Positions 54,562 to 64,000 of a stretch of 64,000 nucleotides of DNA are shown one piece after another (position 1 is the first letter of the stretch; the number at the start of each line of letters is the position of its first letter). Where the stretch lies: positions 310,001 through 374,000 of the forward strand of contig NTMA01000001.1 of the NCBI GenBank assembly GCA_002917075.1, written 5' to 3'. Source of the stretch: Hawksworthiomyces lignivorus. Its lineage: Eukaryota > Ascomycota > Sordariomycetes > Ophiostomatales > Ophiostomataceae. The translations under genes and the position numbers were made by a program. A model generated the notes under the pieces. The model did no database searches. It saw only the letters and a list, made by a program, of their open reading frames with translations, and was not told the DNA's origin.

Positions 54562-56541
54562 ATCGAACTGCGGCAGCTCAGCTCTTTCTCTTCCTCAGTG
54601 CATCCGTAGTGGGGGAGATTCGAGTCTTACATAGGACAAAACGTCTTATTCAGATGGATAAGTAAAGATTATTGAGTAGCATCTAATCTGCCCCTTTTCC
54701 TACTACTTTCTCTTGGTTTCTCAAATGTCTCTCTTGGATCTTTTGATATTTTATTGGGCTAGATGATTTTTTTCTGAACTTACTTTTTCTGGATCTTATA
54801 CTGGGAACTATTTTATTTCTATTATCATATTACAATGGGAATTTCGCCTTTGCGCATAGAGAAAGCAGTTCACGTACTTGGATGTGTGTGAAAATGGATT
54901 GATGTTTTGATTGCATCAGATTGTTAAAGAGCAGCCGAGTGGAAATGTGAACGCAACTGTGTAGACGAGCTAGGAGTGTAGAGAAAAAAAAGGACACGCT
55001 AGACATTGCGGTTGCAGATGCGTTTTGGCCGGTCCAGTTTCTCTAGCCATGTAAAACGGGAAGGAGAAGGAATTTTATTCTTCCAGTCCTGATTTGGTAT
55101 CGAGACCGACGTGTCTGCTCTGAACCAGAAGAGAACGCTTATGGTTGGTGGTTTTGCTAAACTTGCCGGGAACTCTCTGTGTCTCGTTCGTCTGAACGCA
55201 AGGAAAGGCATTGGCCATGATCTGCTTCAAAAGAAAAAAAAAACCTTGTTTTGTATGCGGTCGTATGCGGTCTCTTAAGCTCAACCATTTAGCCGGCTGT
55301 TTTGGCTTGGCATTGACGACCACCCGGGAGCAGTGTCTTCCACGTTGAGGCTGTTCGGCCGGTTATGATCATCCTTCGGCGAGGTAGGCCAAGCCGAATA
55401 GGTTCTTTGTAAGTGCTAACGGTCTCTTGGGTCTGTGTTCATCCACTTGGAGTCCGTCTGAACGTGATTTGCGAGCGGCTTTGTCGCTATGATCCACAAC
55501 GAAGTAGAGAGGGCGTTGAGTCCAGAGGAGATGACATCAAGAAATAACGTGACCAGGCTGTCTGAACAAGCTTCTATAGCCGCCCTTTTCTTCCTAATTG
55601 CATTGGCTGGCCCAGAGACAACTTTTGATTGATGATCTTCAAGATACACTCTCTCCAAAATGAGGAAGATGCACTTAAACGGAGCTGTCTCGTCTGCTGA
55701 CAAAAGGCGTTCGATCCTAAGGCTAGCGATATGCCGAACGTTAGTTCAGCGCAAGGCTGCGTTGCCTTGTTTGCGTATTGCTTGCGTTGCCTGCCTGTCA
55801 TTCTCACCGCCAAAAGTAATTAAGTTTCTTCTACCTCTCTCACGTACTGCGATCGCCACCTTGTCCTAGTCGATGTAACCACCGCCTATGCTTTGTGGTG
55901 CATCTCACTCAGTATCGGCCACTAGCCATTGGTGGTGTTTGCCCGGCGCTACTGTAGGCTTCCTTGGTTGGCCACCATCTTTTTCTGCTTGCGTGTCGTT
56001 GACCAAAGGTCTAAGCCGCGCTATTAAAATACTTATAAGACACAGCAACTAATAATATATCACAACCACCGAAAAAAAGGCACTGAAAGCGTTACGTGGA
56101 CCTGAAGGTCCGCGCCTCCCCCTCTCTTCGTCGTTCCGCGGCAGCCTCACTTCAGTACTCTTTTTTAGGCCTGCGCTGTTTGTGTGCCCGAAATCTCGAA
56201 TCTGGTCTTTTTGTTTCGTTTACATTCGTTTTTATTTTCTTCTTTTCTTTGGCTCTTTCCCTTTCGTTGTGTTCTCCTTTATTCGCTGCCTTTCTCCCTC
56301 TGTCTGCTTACGCGATGCTCGCCTTCGTTAGGCTTTCTGGAGGGTTCTGATGAATGGTGGCCAGAGCCGCTCATACGCGCTTGTTTCTTGTTCATACTTC
56401 ATTATTATAAAGGAGTATTATTGTTTATGATATTTTGAAACTTGCCGGCTTTATTTCTTTGGGAGCGTCCTTTTTTTTTTTAACTTTCACGTACCCTCTT
56501 CTCCAGTTCCTTTCCCAACGGCACCCATCTCGACTTCCGCC
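54562..56541. other. Intergenic region, about 2 kb
   Basis: It contains the 3' region of the protease gene and the promoter of the WLM-protease gene. A pyrimidine-rich stretch runs from 56200 to 56520. Short frames only; no gene supportable. Confidence 0.5.
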
Positions 56542-58515
56542 ATGCCCGAGCACGAGCCTCTCGTCCTCGCCTACTCCCACCTGCGGGACTTCCCCCGCGC
56601 GCCCGAGGCCCTGCACATCCTGCGGCGGGTGGCCTCGCTGGTGAAGCCGCTGATGCGGGCGCGGCGCTGGAAGGTCGGCGAGCTGGCCGAGTTCTTCCCC
56701 GACCAGGCCAACCTGCTGGGCCTCAACATCAACCGCGGCCAGCGCATCCTGCTGCGGCTGCGCTACCCGGGCGACGCCTCGCAGTTCCTGCCCACCGAGC
56801 AGGTCGCCGACACGCTGCTGCACGAGCTGGCCCACATCGTCCACGGGCCGCACGACGCCACCTTCCACGCGCTGTGGAACCAGCTGCGCGACGAGCACAT
56901 GGCCCTGGCCCTCAAGGGCTACACAGGCGAGGGCTTCCTGTCCGAGGGCCACCGCCTGGGCGACAGCAGCAGCAGCAGCCGGCGCGCCACGCTCCAGCGC
57001 TCGCTGCCCATGCAGGAGGCGCGGCGGCTGGCTAAGGCGGCGGCCGACCGGCGGCGCGCCGCCGCCGCCGAAAAGAGCCGGCACCGCCACGGCCGCCACG
57101 GCGACCACGGGCACCGCCTGGGCAGCGGTGGGGCGGCGCCTGCCCCGCCGCCGTCGGATCTACGGCGCGCCGTGGCCGACGCCGTGACGCGGCGGATCCC
57201 CGCGGCGGTCAGCAAGAGCAAGAGCAAGAGCGGGAGCTATAGCGGGGGCGGCGGCGGCGGCGGGGCCTCGCGCGAGAGCAGCCGGTCGGCGACGCTGCAG
57301 GGGTGCGCGACGGCGGACGACACGCAGGTCAGCGAGGAGGCGCGGCGGCGGCTGGCGGAGCAGGCGGCGCGCAACGGGTTCCGCACGCCGGCCGAGGAGG
57401 ACGCGGCCAACGACGCAGCCATTGCGCAGGCGCTGTGGGAGCTGGTGCAGGAGGACGAGCGCGAGCGCCTGGGCGCGCGCTACGTGCCGCCGACGGCCGA
57501 GCGGCCCGAGGGCAGCGGCGGCGGCTGGCTGACGGCGGAGGAGGAGAAGGCCGCGGCGCCCATCGTCGTAGACGACGACGACGGCGACACCACGGACACT
57601 CTGGAAGCCAGCGACGACGACGACGATGTCGTCGTCACTCGCTCCTATCCTTCTTCTTCTTCGTCGTCTGCCCTGTCCGGCTGGACGTGCGGCGTCTGCA
57701 CGCTGCACAATCCGGGCAGCTTCCTCTGCTGCGACGCCTGCGGCTGCGAGCGGCCCGCGCCGCCGGCCTCGGGCGACCGCCGCCGCAGCAGCAGCAGCAA
57801 CAAGGGCAAAGAGCGAGAAGCGCCCCGCACCTCGTCCGGGTCGCACGCGGGCGCGGGCGACTCCGGCACACACCGCTCGTCGTCGTCTAGGCGATCTGCA
57901 GCTCGGCCGCCGCCACCACCGCCACCGCCGCCCCCGAAGCGGACCTCCGCCCAGTCCAACGCGGCGGCGGCCGCCGCCGCGCGGGCTGAGGCCCAGAAGA
58001 GGAGCGTGGGGTTTGCTGCAGCACCGTCGACTTCGTCCTCATCCTTGTCGCGGCGCACCTCCGCTCAGCCCACCCGCCCGGCAGACAGCAGCAGCCGGAG
58101 CTCTGCCAGCACCAGGACGGCCAACCCGTTCTTCGCGCCACCCCCGCCGCCTGCGGCGTACTATCATCTAATTCCGCCTCCACCTCCGCCTCCGCCTCTG
58201 TCGTCTTTCGAGTTTCCGCGCGGCCCGCCATCGTCCGCGGCGCACTATCCCCCACCTCCACCATATTTCGAGTTTCCACGCGGCCCGCCCTCGTCCGCGA
58301 TGAACTATCCCCCACCTCCGCCGTCTTTCGAGCTTCCGCGCGGCCGGCCTTTATCCATAGCCGGCTATCCCTCCTCAGCCAGGCCCCGCCCCTACGCGGG
58401 CAGTTCGGCCGGCGCGGCACACCCAAGTAAAGAGACGTGGACGTGTGACGGATGCTGGCGCACGATGAATGGGCAGTGGCCGTGGTGTGATTCGTGCGGA
58501 AAGCCCAAGGAATAA
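56542..58515 (+). CDS. WSS1: Wss1-like WLM-domain DNA-protein crosslink protease
   Basis: Intronless, 657 aa. The N-terminal WLM domain (residues about 1-140) has the zinc-metalloprotease motif HELAHIVHGPHDATFH: H94, E95, H98 and H104 are the ligands and catalytic Glu. In yeast this SprT-like enzyme degrades proteins crosslinked to DNA, working with SUMO and Cdc48. Residues about 338-347 (APIVVDDDDGD) form a typical SUMO-interacting motif; a second hydrophobic/acidic stretch (DDDDVVVTRSY) follows. There are two RanBP2-type zinc fingers: WTCGVCTLHNPGSFLCCDAC near 382-401 and WTCDGCWRTMNGQWPWCDSC at the extreme C-terminus. The yeast protein is about 270 residues. Here the extra length is low-complexity Ser/Arg/Pro sequence, including three copies of a 20-residue proline-rich repeat. 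It ends 403 bp from the convergent histidine gene. Confidence 0.9.
   Translation: MPEHEPLVLAYSHLRDFPRAPEALHILRRVASLVKPLMRARRWKVGELAEFFPDQANLLGLNINRGQRILLRLRYPGDASQFLPTEQVADTLLHELAHIVHGPHDATFHALWNQLRDEHMALALKGYTGEGFLSEGHRLGDSSSSSRRATLQRSLPMQEARRLAKAAADRRRAAAAEKSRHRHGRHGDHGHRLGSGGAAPAPPPSDLRRAVADAVTRRIPAAVSKSKSKSGSYSGGGGGGGASRESSRSATLQGCATADDTQVSEEARRRLAEQAARNGFRTPAEEDAANDAAIAQALWELVQEDERERLGARYVPPTAERPEGSGGGWLTAEEEKAAAPIVVDDDDGDTTDTLEASDDDDDVVVTRSYPSSSSSSALSGWTCGVCTLHNPGSFLCCDACGCERPAPPASGDRRRSSSSNKGKEREAPRTSSGSHAGAGDSGTHRSSSSRRSAARPPPPPPPPPPKRTSAQSNAAAAAAARAEAQKRSVGFAAAPSTSSSSLSRRTSAQPTRPADSSSRSSASTRTANPFFAPPPPPAAYYHLIPPPPPPPPLSSFEFPRGPPSSAAHYPPPPPYFEFPRGPPSSAMNYPPPPPSFELPRGRPLSIAGYPSSARPRPYAGSSAGAAHPSKETWTCDGCWRTMNGQWPWCDSCGKPKE
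58201..58380 (+). repeat. Three tandem 60-bp coding repeats in the WSS1-like gene
   Basis: Three consecutive 60-bp units encode SFEFPRGPPSSAAHYPPPPP, YFEFPRGPPSSAMNYPPPPP and a diverged SFELPRGRPLSIAGYPSSA. Units 1 and 2 differ at few bases; unit 3 is more worn. All keep frame. Confidence 0.85.
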
Positions 58516-58918
58516 ACGACAACGAGCACATGAACGAAATGATGATGCATTTGACTACATATAATACATGGCAGGCCCACGCGGTGTTTGGTGAGGCAAA
58601 ATTGGTGTTCTATTGCTGCATTTACCAGCCAGGTATTTTGGATTCATAAGCAATGGGTTGCATATCACGAGAGCCATGAATTTATACGAGGCGAAATTAG
58701 GAAAATTCACATCTGGACCCTGCAAAACTTATCATCCATGGGGTATTGAAATAGTTTTTTGTTTTTATTTTTGTTTCTTCCTCCCGTTCTGTTTTGTGTT
58801 TACCGCTGTAATTTCCGAGTGACAAATAGAAAAGCGAAGCATCTTCTCTCCCTTGAAAAACTCCTAATTCTATCCAAAGTGACCCAAGCACAACCAACTC
58901 CCCGCAGTCTGCGTGGCT
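58516..58918. other. Convergent 3' gap
   Basis: 403 bp, AT-rich, between the WSS1-like and histidine genes. Nothing coding seen. Confidence 0.55.
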
Positions 58919-61613
58919 TTATTTTTCCAGGCTGGCAAGGCGGATGCTCACGGCCCGCCGGTGGGCCTCAAGCTCCTCGACCTTGGCCAGCTGCATGACG
59001 GCCGTGCCCACGTTGCGCAGGCCCTCGGCAGTCAGGTTCGAGCTCGTGATGTGCTTGACAAACGAGCCCAGATTGACGCCCGAGTACTGCTTGGCAAAGC
59101 CGTACGTAGCTGGTGAAAAAGTTAGCAGACGGTGATTGAAAAAAAAAAAAAAAGAGAAGACAGATAATAGAAGATAGTGTAAACTTACGCAGCGAGTGGT
59201 TGACGCCGGCCGAGTAGTCGCCGACGCTCTCGGGGGTCCAGGCGCCGATGAAGACACTGCCGGCGTTTTGAACCTTGGGCACCAGACTGGCGGCGTCCTT
59301 GACCTGAAGGATCAGATGCTCGGGTGCGTAGTCGTTGCTGACGGCCATGGCCTCGTCGACGTTGCGTACCTGCACGGTGACGGAGTGGGCGATGGAGCCG
59401 CGCACGATGTCAACGCGCGGCAGGGCCATGGCCTGGCGGTGCAGCTCGTCCTCGATGGCGGCTAGCTTTGCCTCGGTCAAATCGACGGCGATCAGCACAA
59501 CCTGGCTGTCGACGCCGTGCTCAGCCTGCGACAACAGGTCAGACGCGACAAAGGCCGGGTTAGCATCGGCATCAGCGACCACGAGCACCTCCGAGGGCCC
59601 AGCAGGCATATCGATGCCTACACCCGCGTTGGTGTCGTTGCTCACGAGCATCTTGGCGGCGGTGACGAACTGGTTGCCCGGACCCAGGATCTTGTCAACC
59701 TTGCTCACGCTTTCCGTGCCATAGGCCATGGCGGCGACGGCCTGAGCGCCGCCCGCTAGCACGATGCTCTCAGCGCCCACCTTGTGGGCGACGTAGACGA
59801 TCTCGGGCGTGACCGAGCCGTCGGCACGGGGCGGGGAGGCCAGGACGATGGTTCTGCAGCCCGCCACCATGGCCGGGACACCCAACATCAGCGCTGTGCT
59901 GGGCAGGACGGCGGTGCCACCTGGCACATAGAGACCGACGCGGGCGATGGGGCGAGCGAAGCGGCTGCAGACGACGCCCGGCATGGTCTCGACGGAGAGC
60001 GGCTTCTCCTCCTTCTGGGCAGCGTGGAAGGTGCGAATGTTGTTGAAGGACAGATCGATGGCCGCCTTGGTCTCGGCCGACAGCTGCATCAGCTCCTCGG
60101 AGAAAGGCGCCTTCAGCACGGGAGATGTCAGAGAGGTGGCCTTTTCAAATTTGTGGGTGTATGACAGCAGAGCCTTGTCGCCGTTCTTGCGAACGTCATC
60201 GATGATGGGCGTGACAATCTTCATGATGGTCTCAGACGACTTCTGCGATGGACGGCGGAGGGCTTCCTGGATCTCTGCGGTCGAGACCTTGGAGGCGTCG
60301 ATGCGCTTCATCTCGATCTTGTCGGTCGCGCTGGCGGGTGTCGCGGCTACAGGCTTGGGAGCCTCGGCCGACTTCTCCTCTGCCTTCTCGGCCCACTTGG
60401 GCTTGGCATTGCCCGGGCGGCGCTGGACCTTCAGGCCCTTGGCGTCCAGGTTCCGCTCGATGTCGGCCAGGCGGACGCCGGCTGATACGGCCCGGGTGAG
60501 GGCAAAGTAGATGAGGTCAGCGGCTTCAAAAGCGACATCCTGCGGGGTCTTGGCGTCGCAGAGCTCCTCGGCCTCCTCCATGATCTTGGCCCGGAGAAGC
60601 TTCTCATCGGAGAAGAGGCGGGCGGTGTACGATCCCTCGGGGGCCGACTCCTTGCGCGACCGCAGCGTCTGGTCGAGCCGGGGAATGCCGCGGAGGTCGC
60701 CAAAGCAGCCGAACTGGTCCAGGTGACAGAAGCGGCGGCCCTGCTGCCGCACGACAAAGTGCAGGGCATCGCGGTCGCAGTCCAGGCCGATGCGAACCAG
60801 CGTCTGGGTGTCGCCGGACGTCGCGCCCTTGTACCACAAGCCACGCTTGCGGCTCTGATAGACACCAGTCTGTGTGCGCAGCGCCTCGGCCACGCTCTCC
60901 TCGCTGCTGTAGACCAAGCCCAAGGCCACCCCAGCTTCATCAGTGACGACCGTGGCGACCAGCTGGTCCGGCCGGTCCGACTTCCAGGCAGCCGCCAGCA
61001 GCTTGGCCACGGACAGCTTCCCACTGGGCGCCTTGTCCGCGGCAGCCGTGGAGAGTGCAGTGGAGGGCAGGATAGGAATGGCGTGGATGCGTGCCGCAGT
61101 CTCGACAAAAGCTGTGAGTTCGGCCGCGGTTGACGCAGCTGGAGGCTGCACAAACAGCAGGGGAGTAACCTTCTCTTCAGCGGACTTGAGGAACTGGGCA
61201 CTTGCGGCCGCGGCGACGTCGAGGCTTGTCACAAGCAGACCCTGCTCAGCGGTAGCTGTCGTCGCCGCAGACACCAAGACACCGGCATCGGAGGCAGAGA
61301 CGGCAGCAGCAACTCTTGAGCCGTAGGTTGCCAATTCTGAAAGCTGCTCGGGCTGCACAAAGACTCGGCGGGCGCCGATGTTGAGAAGCCCAACGACGTC
61401 GTCGGGGGAAGCCAATGTGGTGCCGTCGACAAATGGCGCCAGATCAGCTCCGTGCTGGGTCAGAAGAGCCTGGACCAGCTGAAGGTTGTCGGGAGTCGCC
61501 TGGACAAACACAGTGCCAAGGCAGCTGACCTCGGCAGCTGTGAGGCCGTCCTTCAAGCCATCGAGGCCTGCAGGGATGCTCACCACAAACGGCAATGGGA
61601 GGGTGGACTCCAT
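58919..61613 (-). CDS. his-3: Trifunctional histidine biosynthesis enzyme (HIS4 / his-3 type)
   Basis: Exons 61613-59189 and 59109-58919 give 871 aa. The 79-bp intron has a GTAAGT donor, a 15-base T run, a CTAAC branch and a CCAG acceptor, and joins NHSL to PTYGFAKQYSG, restoring the conserved end of histidinol dehydrogenase. Domains in order are: a fungal N-terminal region (1 to about 230); phosphoribosyl-AMP cyclohydrolase (about 240-315; SRKRGLWYKGATSGDTQ, IGLDCDRDALHF); phosphoribosyl-ATP pyrophosphatase (about 315-410; EEAEELCDAKTPQDVAFEAADLIY); a Lys/Ala/Pro linker; and histidinol dehydrogenase (about 440-871; GVYVPGGTAVLPS-like VGLYVPGGTAVLPS, GPGNQFVTAAK, IDMPAGPSEVLVVADADANP, LSQAEHG, APEHLIL). 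It performs steps 2, 3, 9 and 10 of the pathway. Symbols in use are HIS4 (yeast) and his-3 (Neurospora). It diverges from TAF9 over about 0.9 kb. Confidence 0.96.
59110..59188 (-). other. Intron of the histidine gene
   Basis: 79 bp, phase 1, GTAAGT donor at 59188, T15 run (complement of 59139-59153), CTAAC branch, CCAG acceptor at 59110. Read-through continues in frame for about 100 codons of nonsense sequence, so splicing is needed for the correct C-terminus. Confidence 0.9.
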
Positions 61614-62518
61614 CGTCGTCTGTATCCTTTGAAAGAGACCGAAGCGGGGCAGAAAGGCGAGAGGGTCACGATCTTCTCAAAGAGAGAAAGATGCTTAAAT
61701 TTATTCAACAGAGTTGAAAGGAAGATGGGAAGAAGAAGAGACGAGGAAGAGGATAAGAAAAGAAGGAAAGCTAATAATAGCTTCTACGAGAATCGAGTCG
61801 TAGGTCACCTTTTTTTTTTCTGTTCTATTTGCCTTCTTGGGCAAGTACAATGGGTATAGTAATTAATAGTACGCCGTAGCTCATTACGTTAATCAATTCG
61901 CTATCAAAAATTTTCCCTTTAAGCTTCTGTCGAGTCGTTGGTTCCTGCCGTTTGGTAGCGAAAGTCCAATTGATGGCGGGGCAGATGGGAAAGATCGAAG
62001 GAGGAATTGGAAAAAAAAAAATTATAAAAATAAAAGCAAAAATAAAATAAAAAAGAAAGAAAAGAAAGAAAACGGCTCCAATATTAGCGAATTGGTACTT
62101 CTCACATATGATTGGCTGCTCTGTTCTTGATCCGCCAATGCACTCCGACCCATCTCATAAGTGGCTGAGATCACACTAGCCACACTTTCTCTATTGAGGC
62201 TTTGGACTCGGCTCTGGCTGCAGTCTGAGATTCATCTCAATATGACTTCAACTCTCTTGCGACCAGCCGACGACGACGCCATCTGAGACGAATCAAAACA
62301 GAGGTGTCGTAATTTGTACACTATACGCAGAGCCGTTGGAGAAGTTTAGTCTTCAGCCTAGTTGCGACTTTCAGCTTTGCGACGAAACAAACCCCCCTTT
62401 GGCGCGGCTTCGCGTCCGCGACGGATCCGCAGCCTCATTCACTCCATCCGCGTTTACTCCTCGAGCTGCATTCACTCGCATCACGGTCCTTTCCTTTCTT
62501 AAAAAAAATATCACAGCC
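61614..62518. promoter_or_regulatory. Divergent promoter region, histidine gene / TAF9
   Basis: 905 bp between two divergent starts. Positions 61990-62070 are A-rich. The last 60 bp before TAF9 is pyrimidine-rich and ends with an A-run before the ATG. No TGACTCA was found here, in contrast to the DAHP synthase promoter. Confidence 0.55.
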
Positions 62519-63526
62519 ATGGCCACGGTCGCCTTCCAGCCGAACGGCGTCTCGGCAACTGCAGCCACGAACGGCGGCAGCGTGGCCGGCTCGCAGCAGC
62601 CCGCGTCCTCTCAAGACAAGCCTCTCACACAGTCCACGCAGCCGGCCACAGGCTCGCAGCCCTCACAACAACCGACACAAGGAGCAACAGCGGCGGCGGC
62701 GGCGGCGGCATCATCCGCGCAGCAGCCAGCGGCCTCCCAGCAGCAGCAGTCGTCGCAGCCGCAGGTGGCGCTCAAGCCGCGCGACGCGCGCACGGTGGAG
62801 CTGCTGCTGACGGCGCAGGGGGTGACGGCGTACGAGCAGCGGGTGCCGCAGCTGCTGCTGGACTTTGCCTACCGGCACACGGCGGCGGTGCTGGCCGACG
62901 CGCTGCACCTGAGCGCCGACCCCTACACGACGCACGCGGGCGGCCCGCGGCCGAGCGGCGCGTCGGGCGCGTCGGCGTCGGCACCCGGCGCGGCTGGCGA
63001 CGCCACCGTCAGCGCCAACGCCGTCCAGCTGGCCATTGCCAGCCGCCTGGCGTTCCAGTTCCGCGGCGGCGCCGGGCCCGGCGCCGGCTCCGTCGCCGGC
63101 GGGGGCGCCTCCAAGGACTGGCTGCTCGAGCTGGCCCGCGAGCGCAACCGCGTCGCCTTGCCCCGCGTCGGCGCCATCGAGTGGGGCGCCCGCCTGCCCA
63201 GCGAGCGCTTCGTTCTGTCGGGCGTCGGCTGGGGGCTGCGGGACGCCTGGGCGGCCGGCGCGGCCGACGACGACGGCGCGGGCGATGACGACAATGATGC
63301 AGACGCAGACGCCGACGGCGACGAGTACGAGTACGAGGACGGCGTTGAGGGCGAGGGCGGCGAGCGCAAGCGGAAGCGCAAGCGCGCGCCAGGCGACGAG
63401 GACGTCGTCATGGGCGGCACGGCCGCCGAAGACGTGGGCGGCGACGGCGTCGAGGGCGGCACCATGGACGACGTATTTGAAGACGACGGTATGATGGAGG
63501 AGGACGAGGAGATGGGAATGGAGTGA
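62519..63526 (+). CDS. TAF9: TFIID/SAGA subunit TAF9 (histone-fold protein)
   Basis: 335 aa from the ATG at 62519 (CAGCCATGG context); the frame is open 61 codons upstream but that part reads as leader. After an 80-residue Gln/Ser/Ala-rich N-terminus comes the histone fold: [55 protein letters not shown], then (after an Ala/Gly insertion) [15 protein letters not shown], the third helix. TAF9 pairs with TAF6 in TFIID and SAGA. Downstream, [17 protein letters not shown] continues the conserved part. The C-terminal 100 residues are acidic with a basic nuclear-localisation-like run ([10 protein letters not shown]) and end EEDEEMGME. The insertion [19 protein letters not shown] between histone-fold helices is longer than in yeast. 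Confidence 0.88.
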   Translation: MATVAFQPNGVSATAATNGGSVAGSQQPASSQDKPLTQSTQPATGSQPSQQPTQGATAAAAAAASSAQQPAASQQQQSSQPQVALKPRDARTVELLLTAQGVTAYEQRVPQLLLDFAYRHTAAVLADALHLSADPYTTHAGGPRPSGASGASASAPGAAGDATVSANAVQLAIASRLAFQFRGGAGPGAGSVAGGGASKDWLLELARERNRVALPRVGAIEWGARLPSERFVLSGVGWGLRDAWAAGAADDDGAGDDDNDADADADGDEYEYEDGVEGEGGERKRKRKRAPGDEDVVMGGTAAEDVGGDGVEGGTMDDVFEDDGMMEEDEEMGME

Positions 63527-63859
63527 AATCAATATATCCAGTAAAAAATGGGGGGAGACGCTGGAAGTGTGCAACCGATCCAGATTAAACCAGGTTTTCT
63601 TAGCCACATCTATTCTCTCGAGGTTTTGAAGGGGCGTAGGGCGCACGATGCTTTAGAGCACTGCAGTTCAGGAAGCTGCTGGACCTAAAAAAGGGAGCAA
63701 GAGCAAAAAAAGCAGGCATCCATTCATGTACGATTTCTTTGTAACGATACAGCAGAAAACCGAATTTGCCTTTTTTCCGTAAACAAGAATAAAATCTAAA
63801 AAGTAATTGTATTCAAAGAGCTCCAGACTATATGTGATATATAAAAAAGCAAGACAAAT
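63527..63859. other. Region downstream of TAF9
   Basis: AT-rich 3' sequence with A-runs; nothing coding seen. Confidence 0.5.
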
Positions 63860-64000
63860 TCAAAAAAAACTCCACGCTATGCAGCTTTGCCCTAATTCTT
63901 TAGGAACAAAACCTACCAGTCCGATAAAACAGACTCCAAGAACGAAGCCTTTGGGAATAGGCATCTTGCCGTCGCAGTTCCTGCAACATCCTTCCTGGTT
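63860..64000 (-). CDS. Possible 3' end of a minus-strand gene cut by the window edge
   Basis: From the window end to a TGA at 63860-63862 the minus strand is open for 46 codons, containing a Cys pair-like start (CCRNCDGKMP) and a hydrophobic stretch (FVLGVCFIGLVGFV). With so little sequence it may be coding or chance, and the true end could lie before an intron. No family recognised. Confidence 0.2.
   Translation of the reverse strand, partial: NQEGCCRNCDGKMPIPKGFVLGVCFIGLVGFVPKELGQSCIAWSFF

Noticed and set aside
1..64000. CRISPR arrays, bacterial operons, phage or integrative elements
   Set aside because: No regularly spaced direct repeats, Shine-Dalgarno-led gene strings or recombinase/integrase motifs; splice sites and gene families are fungal.

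Overview
The window is eukaryotic nuclear DNA from a filamentous ascomycete (Pezizomycotina, most likely a Sordariomycete). Genes are monocistronic. They carry short introns (60-152 bp) with GTAAGT/GTACGT-type donors, CTAAC or CTGAC branch sites and YAG acceptors. The products are typical of such fungi: a class II DAHP synthase, a trifunctional histidine enzyme, a GPI-anchored phospholipase B, a pepsin-like secreted protease and a HeLo-like N-terminal-domain protein. No rRNA, no convincing tRNA and no CRISPR or phage element was found.

Layout. Positions 1-8 kb form a moderate-GC, accessory-looking arm: a 2OG-Fe(II) oxygenase cut by the window edge (minus), an unrecognised 960-residue protein recovered by joining two frames over a 73-bp intron (plus), and a glycosylated multi-pass membrane protein (minus). 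Positions 10.2-12.0 kb hold a HeLo-like protein with a very Gly-rich linker and a conserved C-terminal motif. Positions 13.6-25.6 kb are gene-dense and GC-rich: glucose-6-phosphate 1-epimerase, DAHP synthase, a HYPK-like protein, an 832-residue secretory-pathway protein and a large BRCT/AT-hook protein. Positions 25.6-37.7 kb are looser: a small secreted protein, phospholipase B and a caspase-like protein that seems to lack its catalytic dyad. Positions 37.7-48.8 kb are an 11-kb stretch without a supportable gene, rich in homopolymers and small inverted repeats. Positions 48.8-63.5 kb hold a luciferase-like (DUF5519) protein, a secreted aspartic protease, a Wss1-like DNA-protein crosslink protease, the HIS4/his-3 type trifunctional enzyme and TAF9.

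How the genes relate. Most are independent housekeeping loci. DAHP synthase (aromatic amino acids) and the histidine enzyme are the kind of genes governed by cross-pathway control, and a TGACTCA site lies upstream of the first. PLB, the aspartic protease and the small secreted protein belong to the extracellular repertoire. The HeLo-like protein and the caspase-like protein belong to families linked to fungal cell death and non-self recognition. They are about 24 kb apart, so no shared pathway is claimed.

Exon boundaries were placed by eye from splice consensus and frame. Every joined CDS comes to a whole number of codons. Family names come from motif recognition, not from a search.
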